A DNA stretch of 64,000 bases from Salinisphaera shabanensis E1L3A. GTDB taxonomy: Bacteria; Pseudomonadota; Gammaproteobacteria; Nevskiales; Salinisphaeraceae. The stretch spans positions 1 through 64,000 of the forward strand of contig NZ_AFNV02000024.1 of the NCBI RefSeq assembly GCF_000215955.2. Reading direction: 5' to 3'. Within the stretch, counting starts at the first letter, position 1, and every line of letters starts with the position of its first letter. This document shows, in pieces, positions 1 to 8,802 of this stretch. The translations under genes and the position numbers were made by a program. The notes beneath the pieces were generated by a model that saw only the letters and a list, made by a program, of their open reading frames with translations, was not told the origin of the DNA and ran no database searches.

Positions 1-83
1 CTTCGCCGCTTAAGTGAACGGCATTAGGCCGGAAGCCGGGCTTTTTAACTACGCCGCTATGGCGTTAATACAGCAACGTCCGC

Positions 84-749
84 TTACGAAGCGTTGCTGT
101 CGGTGCTACCGGGCGTAACCTCGGCGGCTGCCGACGGCGCCGGCGCGCTCGCTTTCTTGGTGGTGCGCTTGCGCGCGGTGGCAGTGCCGGATTTGGCATT
201 CGACGCGCTGGCCGTGCTCTTGCGAGTCGACGCGGTCTTACGCTTGGTGGCCGTCGTCTTGCTCGCGGCAGTCTTGCCGCTCGCGCTCGTCGTGGCCTTC
301 TTGGCGCTGGCTGTCTTGCGGCTGCTCGAAGCACTGCGCTTGCGCGTTGCAGACGCTTTCTTCGACGTATCGCCGGAGAGCTTGCCAATCACCGACTTGT
401 AGCCGCTGGTGACAACGTTGCTCAGCTCGTTCGTCGTCTGTACCAGCAGGTCTATGGTGTCCTTGTAGGCCGACACGATCTGATCGCGGCCATTGGGCAC
501 ATAGGCTTGCGGGTTGTTGGCGATCTTACGAACGCCGTCGGTACGCGCCTTGTCGAAGCTCGACTTGGCAGCGGCAAAAATGTTCTTGGCAGCACCGATC
601 TCGGTGTTGGCCAAGGTCTGACCGTTCTTGGTGACGACACCGACAGCCTTGCGCTGGGCGTCGAAATAGGCCTTGAACGCGTCCTGATAATTGCGACCGG
701 CGGTACCGACGCGATTACGGACATCCGAGACGATTTCCTGAATCTTCAT
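84..749 (-). CDS. Phasin-family protein with histone H1-like C-terminal tail (PhaF-like)
   Basis: The predicted protein has 221 residues. The first 120 or so form an amphipathic helical phasin-like region that would coat polyhydroxyalkanoate granules. The last 100 are almost only Lys, Arg, Ala, Ser and Thr, in repeats such as KKAT, KRKTAS and ARKRTTKK, as in histone H1 or AlgP tails. This two-part layout is that of Pseudomonas PhaF, which links granules to the nucleoid; a DNA-binding role here is inferred. The start at 749 is chosen over the in-frame ATG at 797 because a GAGAGGG ribosome site precedes it and the protein then begins MKIQEIVSD. It is divergent from lexA. No PHA synthase gene is nearby, so a granule role is not proven. 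Confidence 0.72.
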   Translation of the reverse strand: MKIQEIVSDVRNRVGTAGRNYQDAFKAYFDAQRKAVGVVTKNGQTLANTEIGAAKNIFAAAKSSFDKARTDGVRKIANNPQAYVPNGRDQIVSAYKDTIDLLVQTTNELSNVVTSGYKSVIGKLSGDTSKKASATRKRSASSSRKTASAKKATTSASGKTAASKTTATKRKTASTRKSTASASNAKSGTATARKRTTKKASAPAPSAAAEVTPGSTDSNAS

Positions 750-803
750 GGTTGGCCCTCTCACAATAAGTTCTTTTCGTTTGCTGCGTCGCAGCATACG
801 GAT

Positions 804-832
804 ACCTTAACGCGCGTGTTGCAGCGCGTCAA
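804..832 (-). promoter_or_regulatory. Candidate promoter of the phasin-like gene
   Basis: On the minus strand TTGACG (827-832) and TAAGGT (804-809) are 17 bases apart, upstream of the phasin start. The -35 is good and the -10 weak. A perfect 7-bp inverted repeat with a 1-base centre (TGCTGCG-T-CGCAGCA, 782-796) lies just downstream and could be an operator or a leader hairpin. Confidence 0.35.
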
Positions 833-874
833 ACATGGGCCATAGCACGAATTCATTGCGCATAACCAGTGCAA

Positions 875-890
875 CTGGATATCCTTACAC
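875..890 (+). promoter_or_regulatory. Possible LexA-binding (SOS) box upstream of lexA
   Basis: CTG-N10-CAC ends one base before the lexA start codon. The proteobacterial SOS consensus is CTG-N10-CAG, so five of six fixed bases match. Autoregulation of lexA is general, which favours a box here, but this one overlaps the ribosome-binding region and the match is imperfect. Confidence 0.3.
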
Positions 891-891
891 A

Positions 892-1530
892 ATGAACGAG
901 CTCACTGAAAAACAGCGCCGGGTATATGCCTTCATCCGCGACACGATCGCCGAACGGCATACGCCACCCACTCGCGCGGAGATCGCCGAGGCGCTGGGTT
1001 TTGCGTCGGCGAATGCAGCCCAGGCACATCTGCGCACGCTCGAGCGCAAGGGATTCATCGAACTCAACGCCCGATTGAGCCGCGGCATCCGCCTGACCGC
1101 CACCGACGATGCACCCGAGCCGAGCGATGTGGAAGCAGGTCACGCCTTGAATCTCGCCGTCATAGGGCGCGTTGCAGCCGGCGCGCCGCTGCTGGCCGTG
1201 GAGCACGTCGAACGCCATTGCGAGGTCGACCCGGCGCTCTTCGCGCGCACGCCCGATTACCTGCTGCGGGTCAGCGGCGACAGCATGACCGGCGTGGGTA
1301 TATTCGATGGCGATCTGCTGGCGGTCGCCCAGGCAAGCGAAGTACGTAACGGCCAGGTCGCCGTCTTCCGTGTCGAAGACGAAGTGACGGTAAAACGCTT
1401 TGCGCGTGACGGACACACCGCACGGCTGCAGGCCGAAAATCCGGACTACGACGACATCATCGTCGATACCCGGCGCGAATCCCTGGCCCTGGAAGGCATC
1501 GCCGTGGGCGTGATTCGCAACCTGCAGTAA
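892..1530 (+). CDS. lexA: LexA, SOS-response repressor and self-cleaving serine protease
   Basis: The 212-residue protein represses DNA-damage genes and cleaves itself when activated by RecA filaments. Residues 1-70 are the winged-helix DNA-binding domain (TPPTRAEIAEALGF, then SRGIRL). The Ala96-Gly97 scissile bond lies in RVAAGAPLL, and the catalytic dyad is Ser131 in SGDSM and Lys168 in VTVKRF, so the peptidase is intact. The start at 892 gives MNELTEKQRRVYAFI, which aligns with the E. coli LexA N-terminus; an in-frame ATG at 835 would add 19 unrelated residues. It is divergent from the phasin gene and convergent with the OmpA-like gene about 50 bp away. Confidence 0.97.
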   Translation: MNELTEKQRRVYAFIRDTIAERHTPPTRAEIAEALGFASANAAQAHLRTLERKGFIELNARLSRGIRLTATDDAPEPSDVEAGHALNLAVIGRVAAGAPLLAVEHVERHCEVDPALFARTPDYLLRVSGDSMTGVGIFDGDLLAVAQASEVRNGQVAVFRVEDEVTVKRFARDGHTARLQAENPDYDDIIVDTRRESLALEGIAVGVIRNLQ

Positions 1531-1580
1531 GTCTATGTTCGTACGGGCGCGCCGGCCGCGCACCCGCTAGCCGATGAAGG

Positions 1581-2579
1581 TTATGACCCCGACCGTGCGC
1601 GCCGTGCTTCGGGGCTGTCCGGGCCGGGGACGATTACAGCCTCGATGCGTCGATTGGCACGCCGCCCTTCAGCTGTATCGTTTGAAGCCACCGGGCGCGT
1701 GTCGCCAAAGCCGCGGGCACCGATGCGACGCGCCGGAATGCCGTTTTCGACCAGCTGCTGGGCAACGGTACGCGCCCGTGCTGCGGAAAGCGCGAGATTG
1801 AAGGCACGGACCTTGTCTTCGCGGGTGGGCGCCTGTTCTTCCAGCCCCGGATTGGCGGCCACGAATCGATCGATCGACTCGGACGATGGGCCCACGTTGT
1901 CGGTATGCCCGAAGATCGCCACGCCCACGGTTGGATGCGCCTTGAGCAGTTCGGCAAGCTGGCGCACCGTCGCCTGGGATTCGGCTTTTATGCGCGCGGT
2001 GCCGGTTTCGAAGGAGACATCGCCGAACTGATCGGGCACCACTTTCTGCCCGATCAGCTCGCGATCGGCCGCCGAAATCGGGCGCACCGCGCCAGCGGCT
2101 GCCGAGCCCGCGCTTTGTTCGGGCTCGCGTGCCTTGAGCTTGTCGTTGACAGCGATAAGGGTTTCGAGATTGATCTCGCGTATCGCGGTATAGCGCGCAA
2201 TTTCGGCCAATCGTTGCGCCCGATGCGCCTGTTCAGCCACCTCGGCAAGCTTGGCATTGTCCGGACGCCGTTTGTTGGCAAGCGACTGCCAGCCCTGTTC
2301 GGCCTCTTCCAGGGCGCTGCGCGCGCCTGCGAGCTCGTCCGAACCGTAGTTGTCGACGTCACGCTGTGCCTCGGCCGCAGCCACGGCATCGCGTGCATCT
2401 TCGAGCGGCTCGAATTGGGCCTCACCGTCTTGAACCCGCTTGATCTGGCTATGCCAGGCGGCATTCTGGGCGTTGATCCCGGTCAGCGCCGGGCTTGGCG
2501 GCACCACGTTGGTTTCGAACACCGAACAGCCGGCGATCAGGGGCGCCAGACCCAGCGCAATCATCCAGGACTTTTTCAT
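1581..2579 (-). CDS. OmpA-family outer-membrane lipoprotein
   Basis: This 332-residue protein has a lipoprotein signal (MKKSWMIALGL with lipobox LIAGC, Cys18). An Ala/Glu/Arg-rich, probably coiled-coil DUF4398-like segment covers roughly residues 45-150. A C-terminal OmpA/MotB peptidoglycan-binding domain covers about 190-320, with the motifs FGHTDNVG, ALSAARA and GFGDTRPVASN. It probably anchors the outer membrane to peptidoglycan. Its ATG overlaps the stop of the upstream DUF4398 gene by 4 bases, so the two are translationally coupled and likely work together. The precise physiological role is unknown. Confidence 0.85.
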   Translation of the reverse strand: MKKSWMIALGLAPLIAGCSVFETNVVPPSPALTGINAQNAAWHSQIKRVQDGEAQFEPLEDARDAVAAAEAQRDVDNYGSDELAGARSALEEAEQGWQSLANKRRPDNAKLAEVAEQAHRAQRLAEIARYTAIREINLETLIAVNDKLKAREPEQSAGSAAAGAVRPISAADRELIGQKVVPDQFGDVSFETGTARIKAESQATVRQLAELLKAHPTVGVAIFGHTDNVGPSSESIDRFVAANPGLEEQAPTREDKVRAFNLALSAARARTVAQQLVENGIPARRIGARGFGDTRPVASNDTAEGRRANRRIEAVIVPGPDSPEARRARSGS

Positions 2580-3004
2580 GGCGAGGCCTCCGTCTGCGCG
2601 GCACCCGAGCCATCGAGCTGACCCTGCAGTTCTGCAAGCTTGGTCTGTACAGCCTTTGCCTGGGTCTGGGTCAGCGCGGAGCGGGCATCAAGCTCGGCGG
2701 CTTCAACCAGCGCTTCCACGCGGGCCCGCTCGGTGTCGCTGAGCTCTCGATTGGCACGCGCTGCGCTATAGAGAATATCGCGTGCGGTGGCGATACGCCG
2801 GCGCGACGCATCGACGACACGCGGCGCAAAGGTATCGGCCTCGGCTGCGCGTGCCTTGGCCAGCGCCTGCTCGGCGGGCGCCAGTACGCTTTCATCGGGC
2901 GCGCTGGGCGATACCACCGTATTCGATGCGCACCCGGCGCTCGCGAGGATCAAAAGCCCGGCAGCCAGTGCGCGGATTAGAGGATTCGACGTACTCGCCG
3001 GCAT
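2576..3004 (-). CDS. DUF4398-type lipoprotein
   Basis: The 142-residue protein has a signal peptide with lipobox ASAGC (Cys24). A highly charged, Ala-rich helical region follows (AEQALAKARAAEAD, then EALVEAAELDARSALT), typical of DUF4398 proteins. These commonly sit directly before an OmpA-domain lipoprotein, as here with a 4-base overlap. The helical region resembles the matching segment of its neighbour, which suggests an ancestral duplication or a heteromeric pair. Function is not established; a periplasmic, outer-membrane-anchored spacer or scaffold is inferred. Confidence 0.75.
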   Translation of the reverse strand: MPASTSNPLIRALAAGLLILASAGCASNTVVSPSAPDESVLAPAEQALAKARAAEADTFAPRVVDASRRRIATARDILYSAARANRELSDTERARVEALVEAAELDARSALTQTQAKAVQTKLAELQGQLDGSGAAQTEASP

Positions 3005-3096
3005 GCGGCTTCTCCATTATCTTTGACGGTGCGCTCGACCCATTCAGCCCATCCGGCCAGAGCGGCAAGCCCGGGATTCTAACAGCGCTTTCGGTA

Positions 3097-3771
3097 TCAG
3101 CCACGTACAGCCGTACGGCGAGCCGCCTCGAGCGCACTCGGACGCCCAACATCGATCCAGGCGCCGCGATGATGCTCGCCGCTGGCCCTGCCCTGATCCA
3201 GCGCTTCGCGTATGACCGCAGAGAGCGCAAAGCGTTGCGTCTCGCGCGCGGCAAAACGGGCCGGATGGAATACACCGATGCCGGCATAGGTCAGGCGCGG
3301 CCCGCGATCGATCAGACGGCCATCGACCAGACCGAAGTCGCCGTGTTCGTGATGCGCCGGGTTATCGACCAGCACGCAGTGCACATCGGCATCGGCACGG
3401 TCGCGCAGTCGAGCATAGTCGTAATCGGTAAAGACATCGGCGCTGATCAGCGCAAACGGTGCATCACCGAGCAACGGCAAGGCACGCCGTACGCCACCGC
3501 CGGTATCCAGCTCGCCGGGCGTTTCGCGGCTGTAGTGCAACCGCAGCCCCCAGGCACTGCCATCACCCAGCGCGGTCACGATCTGTTCGCCGCGATAGGC
3601 GACGTTGATCACCACGTCTTCAAAGCCACCGGCGGCGAGTGCATTCAGATGATGGCCGATCAGCGAGGTCTGGCCGACTTCGATAAGCGGCTTCGGCATC
3701 TCGTCGGTGAGCGGGCGCAGGCGCTCGCCGCGACCGGCGGCAAGAATCATCGCTTTCATCGGCACGCTCAT
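3097..3771 (-). CDS. murU: N-acetylmuramate-1-phosphate uridylyltransferase MurU
   Basis: The 224-residue sugar-nucleotidyltransferase carries the Rossmann signature AAGRGERLRPLT, followed by MPKPLIEV with the catalytic lysine, and the sugar-site region GELDTGGGVRRALP. MurU makes UDP-MurNAc from MurNAc-1-phosphate in the peptidoglycan recycling route that bypasses de novo synthesis and confers intrinsic fosfomycin tolerance in pseudomonads. The function is inferred from family and from its position directly after amgK, with a 4-base ATGA overlap. Translation may begin at 3771 (coupled) or at 3759 (MKAMILAAG). A more general NDP-sugar transferase cannot be excluded from sequence alone. Confidence 0.88.
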   Translation of the reverse strand: MSVPMKAMILAAGRGERLRPLTDEMPKPLIEVGQTSLIGHHLNALAAGGFEDVVINVAYRGEQIVTALGDGSAWGLRLHYSRETPGELDTGGGVRRALPLLGDAPFALISADVFTDYDYARLRDRADADVHCVLVDNPAHHEHGDFGLVDGRLIDRGPRLTYAGIGVFHPARFAARETQRFALSAVIREALDQGRASGEHHRGAWIDVGRPSALEAARRTAVRG

Positions 3772-4757
3772 GGCGCAGATCGGGCCAGCAACGGCGCCAA
3801 CCCGGCCAGCGGCTCGTATTCGGCCACGACCGGTTCGAGATAACGCACGAATCGCGGCGTATCGGCCAGATAGCGCGGTTTGCCGTCGCGATGGGCGATG
3901 CGTGCAAAAATGCCCAAGACTTTCAGATGGCGTTGCGCGCCCATGAGCGCGAGATCGCGCTTGAATACATCGAAATCGTCGCCGACCGGAATACTGCGCT
4001 CGCGCGCGGCGTCCCAGTAATGCCGGACCCAGCCTTCGATTCGGTTGGCCGGCCAGCTGATGAAGGCATCACGAAACAGACTGGCGAGATCATAGGTCAC
4101 CGGCCCGTAGCGCGCGTCCTGGAAATCGAGGACGCCCGGCAGCGGGTGGCTGATCATGAGGTTGCGCGGCATGTAGTCGCGATGCACATACACCTGCGGC
4201 TGGGCGCAGATCTCGTCGAGCAGGAATATGAATGCCCGGTCGATATCGGCCTGCTCTGCCGCGGTCGGCGTATAGCGCAGATGGCGTGCGAGATACCAGT
4301 CGCGAAACAGCTCCAGCTCCGCTGCGAGCGTGGCACGATCATAGTCGGGTAGTACGCCGGGCGCGCTGGCCTGCTGCCAATCGATCAACGCGCCGCTGGC
4401 TGCGCCGAACAGGGCGTCGGCATTGTCGGCATCGAGCACGTCGAGAAAGGTACGCGTGCCCAGATCGGAAAGCAGCAGGAAGCCGCGTTCGTAGTCGCTC
4501 GCCAGAACGCGTGGCACGTTCAACCCGGCCTCGGCCATCAGTTCGGCGATACGCACGAACGCCGGGTTATCCTCGCGCTCGGGCGGCGCATCCATGGCGA
4601 TATAGCTGGCCGGCGCGGCGCCGTCGTGCACCTCGGCACGAAAATAACGACGAAAGCTGGCATCGGCAGAGGCCACGGTCCAGGTCGGCGTTGCGCCGAG
4701 TTGTTGCTCGACCCATGCTTCGAGCGCTGCGCGGCGGACATCGGTTACATGCGTCAT
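3768..4757 (-). CDS. amgK: N-acetylmuramate/N-acetylglucosamine kinase AmgK (aminoglycoside-phosphotransferase fold)
   Basis: The 329-residue APH-fold kinase has the catalytic loop VHRDYMPRNLMI (HxDxxxxN) and the metal-binding GVLDFQDARYG. It phosphorylates anomeric MurNAc and GlcNAc, feeding MurU. The start at 4757 (MTHVTDVRRAALEAW) is preceded by GGGAG about 9 bases upstream; the longer reading to 4886 runs into the lptD promoter region and has basic, non-homologous residues. The arrangement amgK-murU divergent from lptD is that of Pseudomonas. Confidence 0.88.
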   Translation of the reverse strand: MTHVTDVRRAALEAWVEQQLGATPTWTVASADASFRRYFRAEVHDGAAPASYIAMDAPPEREDNPAFVRIAELMAEAGLNVPRVLASDYERGFLLLSDLGTRTFLDVLDADNADALFGAASGALIDWQQASAPGVLPDYDRATLAAELELFRDWYLARHLRYTPTAAEQADIDRAFIFLLDEICAQPQVYVHRDYMPRNLMISHPLPGVLDFQDARYGPVTYDLASLFRDAFISWPANRIEGWVRHYWDAARERSIPVGDDFDVFKRDLALMGAQRHLKVLGIFARIAHRDGKPRYLADTPRFVRYLEPVVAEYEPLAGLAPLLARSAP

Positions 4758-4794
4758 GCCACGTGCTCCCGGCGCCGGCGCGCGCGTTGTTTTA

Positions 4795-4823
4795 TTGCGG
4801 GTATTCGACGGGGTGCGCATAAT
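4795..4823 (+). promoter_or_regulatory. Candidate promoter of lptD-surA-pdxA
   Basis: TTGCGG (4795-4800) and CATAAT (4818-4823) are 17 bases apart, about 105 bases before the lptD GTG. A 14-base palindrome, GTTCGC-TC-GCGAAC (4839-4852), follows in the leader and could be regulatory. Confidence 0.4.
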
Positions 4824-4927
4824 CGGGCGAACTTGGGGGTTCGCTCGCGAACACAACCGCTTTCTGCGGCGCTGCGCCGTGGCCACTGCCGCGCCTGCCG
4901 CCGTGTCAAAGGGTAAGACATCCCGCC

Positions 4928-7378
4928 GTGATTCGTATCGCTGTTCACTATTGTCGTTTCGGTGCTGGTCGTTTGGGTGCTGGCTGTTCGCAGAGCCACG
5001 CCGCCTTGTCGCGTGGGCGCTTTGCGCTACGCTTGCCGACGGTGACGCCGCTCGTGGTGAGCGTGTCCCTGGCCTGTGCGGGCGCGCTAGCGGCCAAGCC
5101 TAGCATTGCCGCCGAGATGGGGTGTGCCGTGAACACCCCGCCGATCGCCCTGCCCGAGCCGAGCGCGGATTCCACGCTCATCGCCGATCAGGCCAGCCTC
5201 CAGAACGAAGTCGCCGAAGCGACCGGCAATGTGCGACTCGAACGCAACGGCCAGGCGCTGGAAGCGCCGTTCGTACGCTACAACCGTAATAGCGGCCGCG
5301 CCGAGGCACGCGACGGGCTGCAATATTATCGCCCCGGGTTGTTCCTGACAGCCGATAACGGCGATGTACTGATCAACGACGAAACCGGCGAATTCAACCA
5401 GGCGAACTACTCGGTACTCACCAACGGCGGGCGTGGCCAGGCCGCGACCGTGAACGCACTCGGTGCAGGCCGCTTCGAGTTGACCGACGCGAATTACACC
5501 ACCTGCGACGGCGAAACCAAGGCCTGGCTACTGTCTGCCGATCGTATCGAGCTGGATCGTACCAGCGGTCGCGGCGAAGCCTTCGACACGGTCATGCGCT
5601 TCTATGGCGTACCGGTGTTCTACTCGCCCAATCTGAATTTCCCGATCGACGACAAACGCCATACCGGCGTGCTGCCGCCGACGTTCGGCAGCTCGAGCGA
5701 TTCCGGCTTCGAACTGGCCGTGCCCTACTACTTCAATCTGGCGCCCAACTACGACGCGACCATCGTCCCGCGTGTGCTCGCCAAGCGTGGCGTGCAGATC
5801 GGCGGGCAGTTCCGCTATCTGTACGAACACCATCGCGGCGAGTTCGACGGCGAGTATCTGCCCAGTGATAACGAATACGACGACGACCGCGCGCTGTTCC
5901 ACTTCGAGCATATCGGCCAGCTCAGCCCGAATGTCGGCATCGAGGCCAACTACAGCCGCGTGAGCGACGACGAATACTTCGACGACCTCAGCAACGGTCT
6001 GGCCGGCACATCCACCTCCCAACTGGAACAGGCCGTGCGCCTGACCGCAGTCGACACGGGCATCCGCTTTACCCTGCTCGCACAGGATTTCCAGACGCTC
6101 GACGATTACGACGACGACAACGACAATCTCGACCGCGCCTTCAGCAACGACCCGTACAAACGCATGCCCCAGGCACGCCTGGAAATGCTTACGCCCAGCG
6201 CGCCGTTCCGAGTGGGGCTGGATGCCGAATTCAGCAATTTCCGGCGCGACGACGATATCGACGCCTTTCGCACCGAAGCCCGCCCGCGCCTGTTGTGGGG
6301 CATGGATCGCGGCGGCTGGTATGCCAATAGCGAAGCATCCTATCGCCTGACCCGTTATGACCTGCGCGGCTTCGACGACGCCGAGAACTTTACCCGGGCC
6401 GATACCGGTGACGATGACGTGATCACCCGCGACATCCCGCAGTTCACGCTCGGCAGCGGCCTGCGTTTCGCGCGCACCTTCAACGACGGCTGGGTTCAGA
6501 CGCTGGAGCCGCGAGCGCAGTATCTCTATACCGGCTACGAGGATCAGTCAGATATTCCGATCTTCGATTCCGGCGTGGCGGATTTACACTTCGACCGCCT
6601 GTTTTCCGATAACCGCTTCGTCGGCTCGGACCGTATCGGCGATGCCAACCAGCTCACCCTCGGCGTGTCCTCGCGCTTCATCGAGCCGGAAAGCGGGCGT
6701 ACCGTAGCCAAGGTGGATTTCGGCCGGGTCACCGGTTTTCGCGACCTTCGCGTGAACATGCCGTCGAGCGGCGAAGTCGGCTACGGCGATCGCGGCTCGG
6801 ACTATGTCGCCGGCCTGGAACTGCGTCCGACCGAGCACATCACCGCGCGCACCACGCTTCAGTACGACCCCGACGATAGTCGCGTGAATCGTGCGGTCGC
6901 GACGGCGAGTTATCGCACCGACGCCGGCTACCAGTTCGATATCGGCTATCGCCGCTACCGCGATTATCGGCCGCTGCGCGAAGTCGCGCGTATCGACGAC
7001 GACAACACGCAGACCACACTGGTGCCGGGCGCCTACGAAGATCTGGAGCAGACAGCGGTCGGCCTGCGCGCACCCGTGACCGAAAATCTGGACGTGCTCG
7101 GGCGTTGGAACTACTCGCTCGAAGAGAGTCAAAACGTCGAGACGCTGGCCGGTTTCGAATACCGCCCCTCTTGCTGCTGGGCGGGGCGCGTAGCCTGGCG
7201 GCGCTATGTCGCAGACGACGACGGCAGCATGGATACCGCGATCATGTTTCAGTTCGTACTCAATGGCCTCGGCCAGTTCGGCGACACGGTGCAGTCATTC
7301 GTCGATGAAGACGTTTACGACGATGAAGACCGTGGCCGCAGCTCGAGCAGCTCTTTTGATACCATCCGCTTCCCATGA
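4928..7378 (+). CDS. lptD: LptD, LPS-assembly outer-membrane translocon
   Basis: The 816-residue protein inserts lipopolysaccharide into the outer leaflet together with LptE. An N-terminal export signal ends near AAKPSIAA. A periplasmic OstA/LptA-like beta-jellyroll follows (roughly residues 75-230), then a long C-terminal beta-barrel rich in alternating aromatic strands. The four cysteines of the LptD disulfide pattern are visible: MGCAV after the signal, TTCDGET at the jellyroll end, and the pair in PSCCWAG near the C terminus. The GTG start at 4928 follows AAAGGGTAAG. The gene overlaps surA by 4 bases. SurA is the chaperone for this barrel, so the operon pairs client and helper. Confidence 0.96.
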   Translation: MIRIAVHYCRFGAGRLGAGCSQSHAALSRGRFALRLPTVTPLVVSVSLACAGALAAKPSIAAEMGCAVNTPPIALPEPSADSTLIADQASLQNEVAEATGNVRLERNGQALEAPFVRYNRNSGRAEARDGLQYYRPGLFLTADNGDVLINDETGEFNQANYSVLTNGGRGQAATVNALGAGRFELTDANYTTCDGETKAWLLSADRIELDRTSGRGEAFDTVMRFYGVPVFYSPNLNFPIDDKRHTGVLPPTFGSSSDSGFELAVPYYFNLAPNYDATIVPRVLAKRGVQIGGQFRYLYEHHRGEFDGEYLPSDNEYDDDRALFHFEHIGQLSPNVGIEANYSRVSDDEYFDDLSNGLAGTSTSQLEQAVRLTAVDTGIRFTLLAQDFQTLDDYDDDNDNLDRAFSNDPYKRMPQARLEMLTPSAPFRVGLDAEFSNFRRDDDIDAFRTEARPRLLWGMDRGGWYANSEASYRLTRYDLRGFDDAENFTRADTGDDDVITRDIPQFTLGSGLRFARTFNDGWVQTLEPRAQYLYTGYEDQSDIPIFDSGVADLHFDRLFSDNRFVGSDRIGDANQLTLGVSSRFIEPESGRTVAKVDFGRVTGFRDLRVNMPSSGEVGYGDRGSDYVAGLELRPTEHITARTTLQYDPDDSRVNRAVATASYRTDAGYQFDIGYRRYRDYRPLREVARIDDDNTQTTLVPGAYEDLEQTAVGLRAPVTENLDVLGRWNYSLEESQNVETLAGFEYRPSCCWAGRVAWRRYVADDDGSMDTAIMFQFVLNGLGQFGDTVQSFVDEDVYDDEDRGRSSSSSFDTIRFP

Positions 7379-8796
7379 GATATCTCCTCGTAACGGGCCT
7401 AGCGCTCGCGATCACGCCATTGGCGTTCATCTCGCTGCCGGCAGCAGCTCAGAGCCTGGGTTTTCCCGACGATTACTCGCTGATGAGCCGGTCGTCCGAC
7501 CGCACCGACGCCGCGCCCGCTACGCCCAGCGCGCAGACGCTGGACGAGATCGTGGCCGTAGTCGGCGAAGGCGTCATTCTGGAAAGCGAACTTAATCAGG
7601 CGGTTGCACGAATTCGTGCACGCGCCGGTGGGCGCGCCGATCAAATGCCGCCGAATATCCTGCGTTCACAGGTACTCGACCAGCTCATCATGCAGCGCCT
7701 GCAGGTACAGCGCGCGCAGGAGCGTGGTGTCGAGATCAGCGAGCAGGAAATCGACGACGGCATCCGTCGTATCGCCCAGCAGAACAACATGAACATGCAG
7801 CAGTTCACGCGCGCGGTCGCCGCGGACAGCATGACCATGGACCAGCTGCGCGCGCAGATTCGTGAAGAACTCATGGTCAGCAAATTGCGGCGCCAGGAAG
7901 TGATGTCGAAAGTCGCAGTCAGCGACGAAGACGTCGATCGCTATCTGGAGAACCAGTCGTTGCGAAACGCGCAGGATCGCGAATATCGCATTCGCCATAT
8001 CCTTATGCCCATCGACCCGGGCGCGGATACGGCCACAATCGAAGCCACTCGCGATCAGCTTGAAGCGCTGCGTCAGCAGATCGTCGACGGCGATGCCGAC
8101 TTCGCCGACGTGGCAGCCGCGCATTCCAAGGGCGAAAACGCACTCGATGGCGGCGATATGGGCTGGATGGAAGGCGACTACCTCACCCGTACGTTCCGTG
8201 ATGTCGTACCGACCCTCGCGCCGGGCGAAACCAGCGAGGTATTTCGCGATGACCGGGGCTTTCACCTCGTCCAGGTCGAAGATGTCCGCGGCAACGACTC
8301 GCTGGCTAATCAGCCGAAAGTCATGGTCGAGGAAGTCCAGACCCGTCATATCCTGCTCAAGCCCAACGAAATCCGCGACAACGAACGCACCCGCGAACTC
8401 GCCCGCCAGATTCGTGAACGTCTTGAAGCCGGCGACGACTTCGCCGCCCTCGCGCGAGAATATTCCGACGATAGTGCGACCGCCAATCAGGGCGGTGACC
8501 TGGGTTGGGTACAGCCGCAGCAGCAGCGTCTAGACCCCGTCACCCGTCGTCAGCTTGAAGCGCTTGCCCCCGGCGAAGTCAGCCCGGTTTTCCAGGCAGC
8601 CGACGGCTACGAAATCCTCAAGGTGACGGATCGGCGCAAGCGCGACCAGACGCGCGAGGCCGCGCGCGAGCGCGTGCGGCGCACGCTCGGCGAGCAGAAG
8701 TCGGTCGAGGAAGGCGAGCTGTGGCTGCGCAAGCTGCGTGACGAAGCCTATGTCGACGTGCGCATGCCCGGTTATCAATCCACCGACGGTGGCTAG
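7375..8796 (+). CDS. surA: SurA, periplasmic chaperone and parvulin peptidyl-prolyl isomerase
   Basis: The 473-residue protein carries unfolded outer-membrane proteins to the BAM complex. It has a Sec signal (MRYLLVTGLALAITP, cleaved near PAAAQ), an N-terminal SurA chaperone region (LDEIVAVVGEGVILESELNQ), and two parvulin repeats starting at about residues 200 (RIRHILMPID) and 320 (TRHILLKPNE). Each repeat carries the GGDMGW or GGDLGW motif. The start codon overlaps the lptD stop as ATGA, giving translational coupling. Confidence 0.97.
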   Translation: MRYLLVTGLALAITPLAFISLPAAAQSLGFPDDYSLMSRSSDRTDAAPATPSAQTLDEIVAVVGEGVILESELNQAVARIRARAGGRADQMPPNILRSQVLDQLIMQRLQVQRAQERGVEISEQEIDDGIRRIAQQNNMNMQQFTRAVAADSMTMDQLRAQIREELMVSKLRRQEVMSKVAVSDEDVDRYLENQSLRNAQDREYRIRHILMPIDPGADTATIEATRDQLEALRQQIVDGDADFADVAAAHSKGENALDGGDMGWMEGDYLTRTFRDVVPTLAPGETSEVFRDDRGFHLVQVEDVRGNDSLANQPKVMVEEVQTRHILLKPNEIRDNERTRELARQIRERLEAGDDFAALAREYSDDSATANQGGDLGWVQPQQQRLDPVTRRQLEALAPGEVSPVFQAADGYEILKVTDRRKRDQTREAARERVRRTLGEQKSVEEGELWLRKLRDEAYVDVRMPGYQSTDGG

Positions 8797-8802
8797 GCGG
8801 AC

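Noticed and set aside
1-83. Terminator-like GC stretch followed by five T near 30-48
   Set aside because: The bases do not form a continuous stem, and the gene to the left is outside the window.
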